Origin: Paraburkholderia phenazinium
Lineage (GTDB): Bacteria; Pseudomonadota; Gammaproteobacteria; Burkholderiales; Burkholderiaceae
Assembly (NCBI RefSeq): GCF_900100735.1
Contig: NZ_FNCJ01000037.1
Coordinates: 1-35,064 of the forward strand
Reading direction: 5' to 3'
Length of the DNA: 35,064 nucleotides
Of this stretch, positions 1 through 8,775 are shown one piece after another. The position numbers were made by a program, and so were the translations under genes. The notes beneath the pieces were generated by a model that searched no databases, was not told the DNA's origin, and was given only the letters and a program-made list of their open reading frames with translations. Every line of letters starts with the position of its first letter. The first letter of the stretch is position 1.

Positions 1-199
1 TCAGGTTTACGTTGGCATAGGCGCATTTGGACTGCGGAGGCCATTTTTCACGAGAGGCAGGCAATCCCCATGAGTGACCGAACCGCCGCGCACGTAGTGT
101 GCGGGCGGGATGAATGAGCGCTGTGTCACTAACGCGGAAAATGCGAGAGAGGATCTTGTCTTCGGACCACTCCGGGTTAATTCAAGTGGTGGACACCTA
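1..199. other. Intergenic stretch without a gene
   Basis: I see no convincing reading frame here. The only structure is a GC-rich hairpin at 83-108 (arms CCGCCGCGCAC and GTGTGCGGGCGG, loop GTA, one bulge). It has no T-run after it, so it could be the end of an upstream transcript or simply part of the repeat-rich intergenic DNA that follows. Confidence 0.4.
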
Positions 200-285
200 A
201 AAGCTAGCGGTTTTCAGCCCGCTTTCTTTGCTTACTTTCTTTGCGGCGGCAAAGAAAGTAAGTGCCGCCCCGCACAGGGGCGAAG
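200..285. repeat. Dispersed Paraburkholderia-type intergenic repeat with perfect hairpin
   Basis: The arms CTTACTTTCTTTGC (231-244) and GCAAAGAAAGTAAG (249-262) are a perfect 14-bp inverted repeat with a 4-nt loop. They are followed by a conserved-looking GTGCCGCCCCGCACAGGGGC segment. I recall this sequence type recurring in Paraburkholderia intergenic regions and being mis-annotated as short Lys/Arg-rich ORFs. That recollection is the basis for calling it dispersed; only one copy is visible in this window. Confidence 0.6.
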
Positions 286-500
286 CTAATAGACCGATAA
301 GAAAGCAAGGAAAGGCCAACACCATAATAAAACCAACAAAAACCCCAAACCAAACCATAAACAAAAAATAAAAACCAACCCCGGCGGAGCCAAAAAAAAG
401 AAAACCCAAACCCAAAATATGAAGTGCAACAAACACCACATTTCCGCAAAAATCGCCAAATAAGTACAGCAAAAAAGCGAAAACCCCCGCCATCCGCTAT
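286..500. other. A/C-rich, G/T-poor strand-skewed tract
   Basis: For about 200 bp the plus strand is almost entirely A and C (runs such as AAAACCAACAAAAACCCC), in sharp contrast to the GC-rich surroundings. The minus strand can be read as a 98-residue Phe/Gly/Val/Leu-rich frame (start near 493), but its composition is what T/G-rich DNA gives by default and its tail lies inside the dispersed repeat. I therefore do not call a gene. Confidence 0.5.
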
Positions 501-663
501 AGTCACTTTTTTTCAGATGCCGGCCCAACGCACACACGAGTGACGCAGTCATGAAACAACCATGACCATCCCGTGGCCGCAAGCCCATTGAAAACCCCGA
601 ACCAAGCGCCTGCGGCAAACAAAAAACCGCCGCGCATTTAGCCACGCAGGAGCATCCCCGAAC

Positions 664-2358
664 ATGAACGCCCGCGAACCCGCTTTCGTCTCCGCCTCGC
701 GCAGCAGCCGTCTGCGCCAAATGCTCACCAGCACCCAGCTCGAATTCATGATGGAGGCCCACAACGGCCTCTCCGCCCGTATCGTCCGCGAAGCCGGCTT
801 CAAGGCCATCTGGGCCTCCGGGCTTGCCATCTCCGCCCAGTTCGGCGTGCGCGACAACAACGAAGCCAGCTGGACCCAGGTCGTCGATAACCTCGAATTC
901 ATGGCCGACGCCAGCGATCTCCCCATCCTCCTCGATGGCGATACCGGCTACGGCAACTTCAACAACGTTCGCCGGCTCGTGCGCAAGCTCGAACAACGTG
1001 GCATCGCCGGCGTTTGTATCGAGGACAAGCAGTTCCCCAAAACCAATAGCTTCATCAACGGGGAACGCCAGCCGCTCGCTGAAATGGACGAGTTCTGCGG
1101 CAAGATCAAAGCCGGTAAAGATTCTCAGACCGACGAAGACTTCTCCATCGTCGCACGCGTCGAGGCGCTCATCGCCGGCTGGGGCATGGACGAAGCGCTG
1201 CGCCGCGCCGAGGCCTATCGTCAGGCTGGCGCCGACGCGATCCTGATTCACAGCAAGCTGTCGCGCCCCGACGAGATTCTCGAATTCGCCCGCGAATGGG
1301 CCGGCCGTGGTCCGCTCGTGATCGTGCCGACCAAGTACTACAGCACGCCCACCGAAGTGTTCCGCGAAGCCGGTATCAGCACCGTCATCTGGGCGAATCA
1401 TCTGATCCGCGCCTCGACCTCGGCCATGCAGGCCGTCGCCAAGGAAATTCACGCCAGCGAGACGCTCGTCGATGTCGAAGACCGTATCGCCTCGGTCAAC
1501 GAGATCTTCCGTCTGCAGGACGCCGACGAGTACTCGGAAGCCGAAAACCGCTATCTGTCGGCTTCGCGCGCCTCGGCTTCGGCCGTCGTGCTCGCCGCCA
1601 GCCGTGGCGCCGGCCTCGAAGCCGTCACCGCGGATCGCCCCAAGGTCATGCTGCCGATCGCCGGCAAGCCGCTCCTGCGCTGGCTCGTCGATGCGTTCAA
1701 GAAGCAGGGCGTCAACGACATCACCGTGGTCGGCGGCTATCGCGCCGATGCCATCGAAACCGCCGGCATCAAGCTGGTCGTCAACGAACGTCATGCGGAA
1801 ACCGGCGAGCTGGCGTCGCTCGCTTGCGCCGTCGATGCGCTCAAGTCGGATACCGTGATCTCCTACGGCGACCTGCTGTTCCGCAGCTATATCGTGCGCG
1901 ATCTGGTCGAAAGCGAAGCGCCGTTCAGCGTCGTGGTCGATTCGTCGCCGACCGAGTCGGTCAATCGCAGCGTGCGCGATTTCGCATGGTGCTCGGCGCC
2001 GGACGATCGCGGTCTGTTCGGCAACAAGGTGCTGCTAAAGCGCGTCTCGAGCGAGTGGCAACAGGAAGGCTCGAACGATGCCAGGCAGCCGGACGGCCGC
2101 TGGGTCGGTCTGTTGAACGTGCGCGGCGAGGGCCGTGAGCGTCTGCAAGCTGTGCTCACCACGTTGCGTACGCGTCCGGATTTCGACAAGCTCGATATGC
2201 CCACGTTGCTCAACGCGCTGATCGATACCGGTGAGGCAATCGAAGTGCAATACGTGCACGGTCACTGGCGCGGCGTCAACGATCTGGACGACTTCCGCCG
2301 GGCCGGCGATTTCGCCCACGCGCAAACGCCGCTCGCCGCTGGCGGAGAGGCGCAATGA
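664..2358 (+). CDS. aepX: Phosphoenolpyruvate mutase fused to a CMP-AEP-type nucleotidyltransferase
   Basis: This 564-aa protein has two domains. Residues ~15-290 are PEP phosphomutase, which rearranges phosphoenolpyruvate to phosphonopyruvate. They show the Mg-binding DGDTGYGN segment (residues 91-98) and the family signature EDKQFPKTNSF (120-130). Residues ~305-550 are a nucleotidyltransferase (LAASRGAG...DRPKVMLPIAGKPLL) of the kind that activates 2-aminoethylphosphonate with CTP (PntC type) and is known fused to PEP mutase. The start ATG has AGGAG about 10 nt upstream. Its stop overlaps the next start (ATGA), so translation is probably coupled. The mutase call is very secure. The CMP-AEP role of the C-terminal domain is an inference from the fusion architecture. 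Confidence 0.93.
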   Translation: MNAREPAFVSASRSSRLRQMLTSTQLEFMMEAHNGLSARIVREAGFKAIWASGLAISAQFGVRDNNEASWTQVVDNLEFMADASDLPILLDGDTGYGNFNNVRRLVRKLEQRGIAGVCIEDKQFPKTNSFINGERQPLAEMDEFCGKIKAGKDSQTDEDFSIVARVEALIAGWGMDEALRRAEAYRQAGADAILIHSKLSRPDEILEFAREWAGRGPLVIVPTKYYSTPTEVFREAGISTVIWANHLIRASTSAMQAVAKEIHASETLVDVEDRIASVNEIFRLQDADEYSEAENRYLSASRASASAVVLAASRGAGLEAVTADRPKVMLPIAGKPLLRWLVDAFKKQGVNDITVVGGYRADAIETAGIKLVVNERHAETGELASLACAVDALKSDTVISYGDLLFRSYIVRDLVESEAPFSVVVDSSPTESVNRSVRDFAWCSAPDDRGLFGNKVLLKRVSSEWQQEGSNDARQPDGRWVGLLNVRGEGRERLQAVLTTLRTRPDFDKLDMPTLLNALIDTGEAIEVQYVHGHWRGVNDLDDFRRAGDFAHAQTPLAAGGEAQ

Positions 2359-3530
2359 TCGAGGCTGCACAGTTTGTCGAAGCGGCGCGCGCGCGTGGCT
2401 TCGACTGGTATGCCGGCGTGCCGTGCTCGTACCTCACGCCGTTTATCAACTACGTGCTGCAGGACCCGTCGCTGCATTACGTCTCGGCGGCCAATGAGGG
2501 CGATGCGGTTGCCCTGATCGCCGGCGTCACGCTCGGCGCACAGAATGGCCGCCGCGGCGTCACGATGATGCAGAACTCGGGCCTCGGCAATGCCGTCAGT
2601 CCGCTGACGTCGCTCACCTGGACGTTCCGTCTGCCGCAATTGCTGATCGTCACCTGGCGCGGCCAGCCGGGCGTCGCCGACGAGCCGCAGCATGCGCTCA
2701 TGGGACCGGTCACGCCCGCGATGCTCGACACCATGGAGATTCCTTGGGAGACCTTCCCGACGGAAGCCGACGCCATCGGTCCGGCGCTCGATCGTGCGAC
2801 CGCTCATATGGACGAAACCGGTCGTCCGTATGCGCTCGTCATGCAGAAGGGCAGCGTCGCGCCCTACGAGTTGAAGCAGGGCGACAGCGCAGCACGCCGC
2901 ACGCCGAGCGCGCCGCAAGCGCAGTGGCGCGGTTTGGCGGCGGATGCTTTGCCGTCGCGTCAGGCCGCCTTGCAGCGCGTGATCGCGCACACGCCGTCTG
3001 ATTCGACCGTGGTGCTGGCATCCACCGGTTTTTGCGGCCGTGAGCTGTACGCGCTCGACGACCGCCCGAACCAGTTGTACATGGTCGGCTCGATGGGTTG
3101 CCTGACGCCGTTCGCGCTGGGTCTCGCGCTCACGCGTCCCGACCTGCACGTGGTCGCTATCGATGGCGATGGCGCCGCGCTGATGCGCATGGGCGCATTC
3201 GCCACCCTCGGCGCGTATGGCCCGGCCAATCTGACGCACGTCCTGCTCGACAACGGCGCGCACGATTCGACCGGCGGCCAGGCGACGGTTTCCGCGCAAG
3301 TGTCGTTTGCCGGCGTCGCGGCTGCTTGCGGCTACGCGTCGGCGGTCGAAAGCGACGATCTGGCCGTGCTCGACGAAGTGCTCGCCGCGCCGCAACTGAA
3401 CGGTCCGCGTTTCGTGCGCCTCGCGATCCGTCGCGGCACACCCGATGGCTTGCCGCGTCCCACCATTACTCCGCCCGATGTGAAGACGCGCCTGATGCGC
3501 CATATCGGCACTGCTCAAGGAGCCCAATGA
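2355..3530 (+). CDS. aepY: Phosphonopyruvate decarboxylase
   Basis: This 391-aa thiamine-diphosphate enzyme converts phosphonopyruvate to phosphonoacetaldehyde, the irreversible step that pulls the PEP mutase reaction forward. The N-terminal half has the pyrimidine-binding region with the NEGDAVALIAG segment. The C-terminal half has the ThDP/Mg motif beginning IDGDGAALMRMG and a downstream DNGAHDSTGGQ segment, typical of the family. It overlaps aepX by 4 nt (ATGA) and has GGAGAGG just upstream of the start. Its stop overlaps the start of the transaminase gene in the same way. The whole operon is therefore very compact. Confidence 0.93.
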   Translation: MIEAAQFVEAARARGFDWYAGVPCSYLTPFINYVLQDPSLHYVSAANEGDAVALIAGVTLGAQNGRRGVTMMQNSGLGNAVSPLTSLTWTFRLPQLLIVTWRGQPGVADEPQHALMGPVTPAMLDTMEIPWETFPTEADAIGPALDRATAHMDETGRPYALVMQKGSVAPYELKQGDSAARRTPSAPQAQWRGLAADALPSRQAALQRVIAHTPSDSTVVLASTGFCGRELYALDDRPNQLYMVGSMGCLTPFALGLALTRPDLHVVAIDGDGAALMRMGAFATLGAYGPANLTHVLLDNGAHDSTGGQATVSAQVSFAGVAAACGYASAVESDDLAVLDEVLAAPQLNGPRFVRLAIRRGTPDGLPRPTITPPDVKTRLMRHIGTAQGAQ

Positions 3531-4597
3531 TGCTGTTGCTCAACCCCGGCCCGGTGACGTTGACTGAGCGCGTGCGCCAGAGTCTGCTGCAACCGGACCT
3601 GTGCCATCGTGAGAGCGAGTTTTTCGATCTGCAGGAAGAAGCACGCACGCGTCTGTTGCAGATCTATCAGCTCGACCCCGCCGAATGGCAAGCCGTGCTG
3701 ATGACCGGTTCGGGCACCGCCGCCGTCGAAAGCATGATCGCGGGTCTCGTGCCGGAGAACGGCAAGCTGCTGGTGATCGAGAACGGTGTGTACGGCGAGC
3801 GCATCACGCAGATTGCCAGCCAGTACCGCATTGCGCACGAGTCGCTCAAGCACGACTGGATGCAGGCGCCCGACCTCGAGCGGATTGCTGCGCGTCTCGA
3901 CGCCGGCGAGGGCTTTACGCACGTGGCGGTGATTCATCACGAGACCACTACCGGCCGCCTGAACGATCTGCAGGCATTGGCTGCGGTTTGCCGCGCGCGC
4001 GGCGTGCGTTTGCTGGTGGATGGCGTCAGTAGTTTCGCCGCCGAAGCGATCGACTTCGCCGATAGCACCATCGCGGCAGTGGCGGCGACCGCCAACAAAT
4101 GCCTGCACGGCGTGCCGGGTGCGTCGTTTGTGGTGGTGCGGCGCGAAGCGCTGGCGCATGCGGCGAGCCGTACCTACTACCTGGACCTGGGGCGTCTCGC
4201 CAAGCTGCAGGATCAGCGCAATACGCCGTTTACGCCGTCGGTGCATGCCTACTACGCGCTTGTCGAGGCGTTGCGTGAGCTCGACGACGAAGGTGGCTGG
4301 AAGGCGCGTCACGCGCGCTATGCCGCGCTGGCCGAGCAGGCTCGCGCGGGCCTGGCTGCGCGCGGCATGGAGAGCGTGCTGCCGCCTGAGCAGTCGTCGG
4401 TGGTGTTGCGTGCCTACCGGCTGCCCGCCGGCATCAGCTATGTGCAACTGCACGATGCGCTGAAGGCGCGCGGTTTTGTCATCTACGCAGGGCAAGGCGG
4501 CCTGTCGGCGGAACTGTTCCGCATCTCGACCATGGGCAACATCCATCCTGCGGATGTCGACCGTCTGCTGCAAGGCTTTACCGAGCTGATGCGTTAA
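3527..4597 (+). CDS. phnW: 2-aminoethylphosphonate transaminase
   Basis: This 356-aa class V aminotransferase interconverts phosphonoacetaldehyde and 2-aminoethylphosphonate (AEP). Behind a PEP mutase and decarboxylase it presumably runs in the AEP-forming direction. It opens with the typical LLLNPGPVTL, has the GSGTAAVE glycine-rich segment, and carries the PLP lysine at K191 in TANKCLHGVPG. A longer in-frame reading back to 3098 runs through aepY and is not credible. The start at 3527 (or the adjacent ATG at 3530) overlaps the aepY stop and follows CAAGGAG. No phosphonate-degrading partner (phnX) is nearby, which supports a biosynthetic role. Confidence 0.9.
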   Translation: MMLLLNPGPVTLTERVRQSLLQPDLCHRESEFFDLQEEARTRLLQIYQLDPAEWQAVLMTGSGTAAVESMIAGLVPENGKLLVIENGVYGERITQIASQYRIAHESLKHDWMQAPDLERIAARLDAGEGFTHVAVIHHETTTGRLNDLQALAAVCRARGVRLLVDGVSSFAAEAIDFADSTIAAVAATANKCLHGVPGASFVVVRREALAHAASRTYYLDLGRLAKLQDQRNTPFTPSVHAYYALVEALRELDDEGGWKARHARYAALAEQARAGLAARGMESVLPPEQSSVVLRAYRLPAGISYVQLHDALKARGFVIYAGQGGLSAELFRISTMGNIHPADVDRLLQGFTELMR

Positions 4598-4604
4598 CGC
4601 ATGC

Positions 4605-4656
4605 CGCGTGCTGCCCGAGCGTTCGCCAACCGCCTGGTGGCGCCGCGCAGCACGCG
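4605..4656. terminator. Possible stem between convergent operons
   Basis: A 9-bp inverted repeat (CGCGTGCTG at 4605-4613, CAGCACGCG at 4648-4656) encloses a smaller GC-rich stem. It lies between the phnW stop and the stop of the convergent proline-rich gene. There is no T-run on either strand, so calling it a terminator is tentative. Confidence 0.25.
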
Positions 4657-4677
4657 TCGAATGCCTGGCATGGCGGT

Positions 4678-4830
4678 TTACACCGGATCTTTGTCCGGCG
4701 GCCCCTCCGGCCGTTGCGGCTCGTCGTTGTGATGGCCCGGCGAGGGCGGCACGAACGGTTCGCCCTCCGGATCGCGCGTCGGGTCCGCAAGCGGGTCTGG
4801 GATCGGAGTGGTATGCATGCGGCAAATCAT
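4678..4830 (-). CDS. Small proline-rich hypothetical protein (50 aa)
   Basis: The minus strand encodes a 50-residue peptide rich in Pro, Asp and Glu (for example IPDPLADPTRDPEGEPF), ending PPDKDPV. It has no membrane segment or recognisable domain and would be disordered. Two things make it credible. A strong Shine-Dalgarno (GAGGTGA, 5-nt spacing) precedes the ATG, and that same motif contains the stop codon of the PIG-L gene, so the two genes lie 4 nt apart and are probably translated together. Short Pro-rich proteins of this style are common in Burkholderiaceae. Function unknown. Confidence 0.6.
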   Translation of the reverse strand: MICRMHTTPIPDPLADPTRDPEGEPFVPPSPGHHNDEPQRPEGPPDKDPV

Positions 4831-4834
4831 GACG

Positions 4835-5557
4835 TCACCTCGCGGGAGGGGTGCGGCGCCCCGCTGCGCGGGATACGCTCAACTGCCAGTAGTGCTCGGC
4901 GCGAAACACATCCTCGTAGCCATGCGGCCCGAACGCGCGTAACTGGCTCTCATAAGCATAGACCGCCTCGCGCTTTAAAAGCGCCTGACGTTCGGCATCG
5001 ATCCTGTGATCGACCGACGGATGCGCCGGCGTCGCCCGAATGCCGCGCTGCGCCAGATCCGCGAGGCGCGCCTCGACCACGCCCGGCTGGCGACGGTGGA
5101 TCGCATCCTCGTAGGCAAACCACGTCAGATGCGACAGCCGTGGCAGGATTTCGCAGCACGCGTCGTAGACCAGCGCATGGTCGCCGTGGTGCAGCCCGAG
5201 CGGCATCACCAGTGTGTTGGCGGTCGAGCGGTAGATGGTTTCTTCGAGCGCGGCCGCCAGCTTGCCGATCGACGGCGAGTCGAGATACTGGCTGTCGCGA
5301 AACGGCATCCTCACCGGCACCGCGTCGAGCAACTCGAGCGCACAGTTGTCTTCCAGCGTGCGCGCATTGACCGATTCATGCGCGCTGGTGAAACCGGCCT
5401 TGAGATCCCATTCAGTTTGCATATCCGGCTCGGGCGCCGCCGCGAAGACGGTGCAGACTACCGCGTCGGGATGGGTGGCGAGCAACGCGCCGCAACTGAA
5501 CACGGCGTCGTCGAAATGGGGCGAGACAACAAAGAGACGCGGACTGGTTTCGCTCAT
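4835..5557 (-). CDS. PIG-L/LmbE family deacetylase
   Basis: This 240-aa protein has the family metal-binding signature near its N-terminus, VSPHFDDAVFSCG (H-x-D-D), followed by a later HHGDH segment that supplies a further histidine. Members are zinc-dependent amidases that remove N-acetyl groups from sugars or sugar-like substrates (for example GlcNAc-inositol or N-acetylglucosamine derivatives). I start it at the ATG at 5557 (MSETSPRLFVV). The frame can be extended to 5623, but the extra residues do not resemble the family. The substrate cannot be told from sequence. It sits downstream of the aldehyde oxidoreductase genes and opposite the phosphonate operon, so it could serve either or neither. 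Confidence 0.85.
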   Translation of the reverse strand: MSETSPRLFVVSPHFDDAVFSCGALLATHPDAVVCTVFAAAPEPDMQTEWDLKAGFTSAHESVNARTLEDNCALELLDAVPVRMPFRDSQYLDSPSIGKLAAALEETIYRSTANTLVMPLGLHHGDHALVYDACCEILPRLSHLTWFAYEDAIHRRQPGVVEARLADLAQRGIRATPAHPSVDHRIDAERQALLKREAVYAYESQLRAFGPHGYEDVFRAEHYWQLSVSRAAGRRTPPAR

Positions 5558-5788
5558 GGGAGTCGCTATAGGTTCGCGGAGGCGTGGCACGCCGTATCCG
5601 GCATGCCGACGGAAATGCGTCACCTCAGCTTAGTCGGAATTGGCGCGGCTTGCGCGGGACCTCCGCCTCTCCGCAAAGCCTGTGCCTGCTCGCCAAGGTT
5701 TCCACGAGGCGTTCCGTAAGCGGTCCCCTTTGCTTGGCGCACGCTCTTCGCGTGGCTGCTCACCTGAAGCGGGCGAGGGGCGCCGCGC

Positions 5789-6376
5789 TCACACCTCGCG
5801 CAAATCCTCCGGAGTATCGACGTCGCGCAGAATGCCCGGATCGTCGAGATCGAGTCGCGCGACCTGGTGAGCAGCGAGCAAGGCGCGCGCACCGGTGTCG
5901 CCGTCGAGTTCCCGCAGAGCGTCGCGGTGCTCGGGGCCGAAGCCGACCGGGTGTCCGCGTTGGCCTTGATAGAACGGCACCACGATCGATGCGCCGCCGT
6001 CGAGCGTGCGTGCTACCGCTTCCACGGTGGAGACCGCAATGCGCGGCATATCGGCGAGCGCGACGATCCAGCCTTCCGAGTCGGCGCTCGCGTCGATGCC
6101 GGCGGCGAGGCTCGCTCCCATGCCGCGTTCGGCGTCGGTGGAGAACACCACGTCGCAACCGGCTTCGTTGAGCATGTGGGCCAGCGCCTCCGAGCCGGGT
6201 CTCACCACGGCCAGCACGCGGCTCACTACCAGCAAGAGGCGATGGGCGGCCTCATGGGCGACGATGCCGCCGTCCGGCATGCGGGCGAGCAGTTTGTTGT
6301 GCAGACCGGCCGGATCGAATCGCGACCCGTAGCCGGCTGCAAGCAGCACGCCGGTGGCGAGCGAGGCGTAGGCCAT
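5789..6376 (-). CDS. MobA/MocA-like molybdenum cofactor nucleotidyltransferase
   Basis: This 195-aa protein begins with the nucleotide-binding motif VLLAAGYGSRFD and contains the GMGASLAAGI and ALADMPRI segments typical of the MobA/MocA family. It also has the GQRGHPVGF signature seen in MocA-type cytidylyltransferases. These attach CMP (or GMP) to molybdopterin, making the dinucleotide cofactor required by xanthine-oxidase-family enzymes. It lies just downstream of a three-gene enzyme of exactly that family on the same strand, so it probably makes or loads its cofactor. The start at 6376 is chosen because family homology begins at MAYASLATG; a longer reading to 6433 adds an unrelated N-terminus. 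The E. coli operon has the XdhC-like chaperone PaoD at this place; no such gene is present here. Confidence 0.85.
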   Translation of the reverse strand: MAYASLATGVLLAAGYGSRFDPAGLHNKLLARMPDGGIVAHEAAHRLLLVVSRVLAVVRPGSEALAHMLNEAGCDVVFSTDAERGMGASLAAGIDASADSEGWIVALADMPRIAVSTVEAVARTLDGGASIVVPFYQGQRGHPVGFGPEHRDALRELDGDTGARALLAAHQVARLDLDDPGILRDVDTPEDLREV

Positions 6377-6540
6377 GGGCGGCACCTGAAGAGGGGATGA
6401 GCCGATTGTGCGGCGCAACGGGCGAGCAGGCAAGCACCAATGTCAGCACGAATGCGCCATACCGCTCAATCCCGCCATCCTCGCCATCCTCTTTTGGAAG
6501 ACCTCACAGGTCACGCCTCACCAGGTCCAGGCTGACCGCG

Positions 6541-8775
6541 TCAAACCCGTATCGGCGTGAGCACCTTGTCCAGCGTGATCGGCAGATCGCGCACCCGCAC
6601 GCCGGTGGCGTGATAGACCGCGTTCGCCAGCGCGGCCACGACGCCGGTCAGGCCAATCTCGCCAATCCCCCGCACCCCAAGAGAGTTGATGTGCGGATCG
6701 GGCTCGTCGATAAAACTGACGTCGAGCGTGCCAATGTCCGCATTCACCGGCACGTGATACTCGGCGAGATTCATATTGACGAAGCGGCCATAGCGCTCAT
6801 CGAGCAACGTGTCTTCTTCGAAGGCGGCGCCCACGCCCCACACCATGCCCCCCATCATCTGGCTGCGCGCGGTCTTCTGATTGAGAACCCGGCCGACGTC
6901 GTACACGCCTACGATGCGCGGCACCCGGATCGTGCCGAGATCCGCATCCACGTGTACCTCGACGAACACCGCGCCAAACGAATGCAGCGAATATTCAGTG
7001 CGCTCCTGGCCGGGCTTCACGCTCACCACGGCCTCGATGGGCTGGCCGCCGGCGCGCGCGAGAATCGCGGCTGCGGGGTCGCGCAGCGATGGATTCGAGC
7101 GGCTCACCACCCAGCCGTTCTCTACGCTTACATCGGACGAATCCATGCCGTGCAGCGGCGAGGCGTTGTCGGCCACCGCGAGCGAGACCAACCGGTTTCG
7201 CACCTGCACGCAGGCATCGTGTACCGCCGGCGACACGCTCGCGGCCGATTGCGAGCCGCCCGAGCCGGGCGCCGCCGGCAGGGTCGAATCGCCCAGTGCG
7301 AAATGGATTTTGTCGGGTGGGAAGCCGAGCGCGTCGGCGCACACCTGGGTCATCACCGTGTAGGTGCCGGTGCCGAGATCCTGCGTACCGGAGGCGACCA
7401 TCGCGGTTCCGTCGGGCAGGATGCGCGCAATCGCCGCGGCTGGGCTGCGGTTGGCAGGATACGTAGCGGTTGCCATGCCGAGGCCAATCAGCGTGTTGCC
7501 GGCGCGCATCGAACGCGGCGTCGAGGTACGCCGCGACCAGCCGATTTTCTCGGCGCCAATCTCATAGCACTGACGTAGTGCCTTGCTCGAAAGCGGCTTG
7601 TTCTCCTGCGGATCCACTTCGGCATAGTTCTTCAGCCGCAGCGCGACGGGGTCCATCTTGAGCGCCCACGCGAGCTCGTCCATCGCGGATTCGAGCGCGA
7701 ACGAGCCGGTGGTTTCGCCAGGCGCACGCATAAATGTGGGCGTACCCAGGTTCAACTGTACGAGGCGGTGTGTCGTCACCTGATTCGGCACGGCGTAGAG
7801 CATGCGCGTGACCATGCAGCAGGTCTCGGTCCAGTCCTCGAACATCGATGTGTTGGAGATGCTGTCGTGGCGCATCGCGGTGAGCGTGCCGTCGTGGCGC
7901 GCGGCGAGTACGAAATGCTGCTCGGTACGCGGCCGCGCGCCGACCGAACCGAACATCTGCGGGCGCGTCAAGACGAGGCGCACCGGACGTCCGGTCTGCT
8001 TCGCGGCCATCGCACAGAGCATCACATGCGACCAGGACGAGCCCTTGCCGCCGAACCCTCCGCCGATGAACGGCGAGATCACGCGCACGTCGTCGGGCGA
8101 GACGCCGAGCGCTTTCGCCACGGCGTTACGGGTACCGCTCACACCCTGGGTGGCGTCGTACAGCGTCAGTTGCGGGCCATCCCAATGCGCCATGGTGGCG
8201 TGCGGTTCCATGGGGTTGTGATGTTCGATCGGTGTCGTATAGACGGCGTCGATGTGCACGTTGCCGCTGGCGAGGCCCGCCTCGAAGTCGCCGCGCTGCG
8301 TGTCGGTCTGGCGGCCCTGCGGGCTGATCGGCGCATGCGCGTTTGCCTTGGCGCTGGTGAAGTCGTGCACGCCGGGCGTCGTTTGATAGACGATGCGCAG
8401 TTGCTGCGCTGCGTCGGTGGCGCGTTCGAGCGTGTCGGCGACCACCACTGCGACCGGTTCGTTGCTGTAATTGATCTGATTGTTTTGCAACAGCGACAGA
8501 TGACGGGTGGCCGGTGGCGCCAGCGGCGGACGCCCGCCGTTGGGCAGGCGCGGCGCGTTCTGATAGGTCATGACCAGCAGCACGCCAGGCATGGCTTGCG
8601 CGCGGCTCGTGTCGATCGACGCAATGCTGCCGCTCGAAATCGTGCTTGTCACGAGCACCGCGTGCGCAATGCGCGCCTCGCCGAATTCCGCCGCGTAGCG
8701 GGCCTCGCCGGTGACTTTCAGGAGGCCGTCGGTGCGGTCCATCGGTTGACCGACCAGTGGGGCATTCAGGTTCAT
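6541..8775 (-). CDS. paoC: Aldehyde oxidoreductase, molybdenum-binding subunit (PaoC/YagR-like)
   Basis: This 744-aa large subunit of a xanthine-oxidase-family molybdoenzyme binds the molybdopterin cytosine dinucleotide and carries the active site. Visible marks include the N-terminal DGLLKVTGEARYAAEF, the FIGGGFGGKGSS loop that contacts the cofactor, a GAGASG-like GSGGSQSAAS segment, and the C-terminal GVRGIGEIGLTGVVAA containing the catalytic glutamate region. The ATG at 8775 is preceded by GGGAGG and overlaps the stop of the FAD-subunit gene by 4 nt (ATGA). A frame extension to 8964 runs through that gene and is rejected. By the family, the periplasmic trimer oxidises aromatic and other aldehydes to acids. 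Confidence 0.92.
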   Translation of the reverse strand: MNLNAPLVGQPMDRTDGLLKVTGEARYAAEFGEARIAHAVLVTSTISSGSIASIDTSRAQAMPGVLLVMTYQNAPRLPNGGRPPLAPPATRHLSLLQNNQINYSNEPVAVVVADTLERATDAAQQLRIVYQTTPGVHDFTSAKANAHAPISPQGRQTDTQRGDFEAGLASGNVHIDAVYTTPIEHHNPMEPHATMAHWDGPQLTLYDATQGVSGTRNAVAKALGVSPDDVRVISPFIGGGFGGKGSSWSHVMLCAMAAKQTGRPVRLVLTRPQMFGSVGARPRTEQHFVLAARHDGTLTAMRHDSISNTSMFEDWTETCCMVTRMLYAVPNQVTTHRLVQLNLGTPTFMRAPGETTGSFALESAMDELAWALKMDPVALRLKNYAEVDPQENKPLSSKALRQCYEIGAEKIGWSRRTSTPRSMRAGNTLIGLGMATATYPANRSPAAAIARILPDGTAMVASGTQDLGTGTYTVMTQVCADALGFPPDKIHFALGDSTLPAAPGSGGSQSAASVSPAVHDACVQVRNRLVSLAVADNASPLHGMDSSDVSVENGWVVSRSNPSLRDPAAAILARAGGQPIEAVVSVKPGQERTEYSLHSFGAVFVEVHVDADLGTIRVPRIVGVYDVGRVLNQKTARSQMMGGMVWGVGAAFEEDTLLDERYGRFVNMNLAEYHVPVNADIGTLDVSFIDEPDPHINSLGVRGIGEIGLTGVVAALANAVYHATGVRVRDLPITLDKVLTPIRV

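Noticed and set aside
286..493. 98-aa hydrophobic minus-strand frame in the A/C-rich tract
   Set aside because: Its Phe/Gly/Val-rich content follows directly from T/G-rich DNA, and its end lies in a dispersed repeat.
286..1794. 502-aa minus-strand frame opposite aepX
   Set aside because: It is antisense to a clear PEP mutase gene and its composition is that of a high-GC shadow frame.
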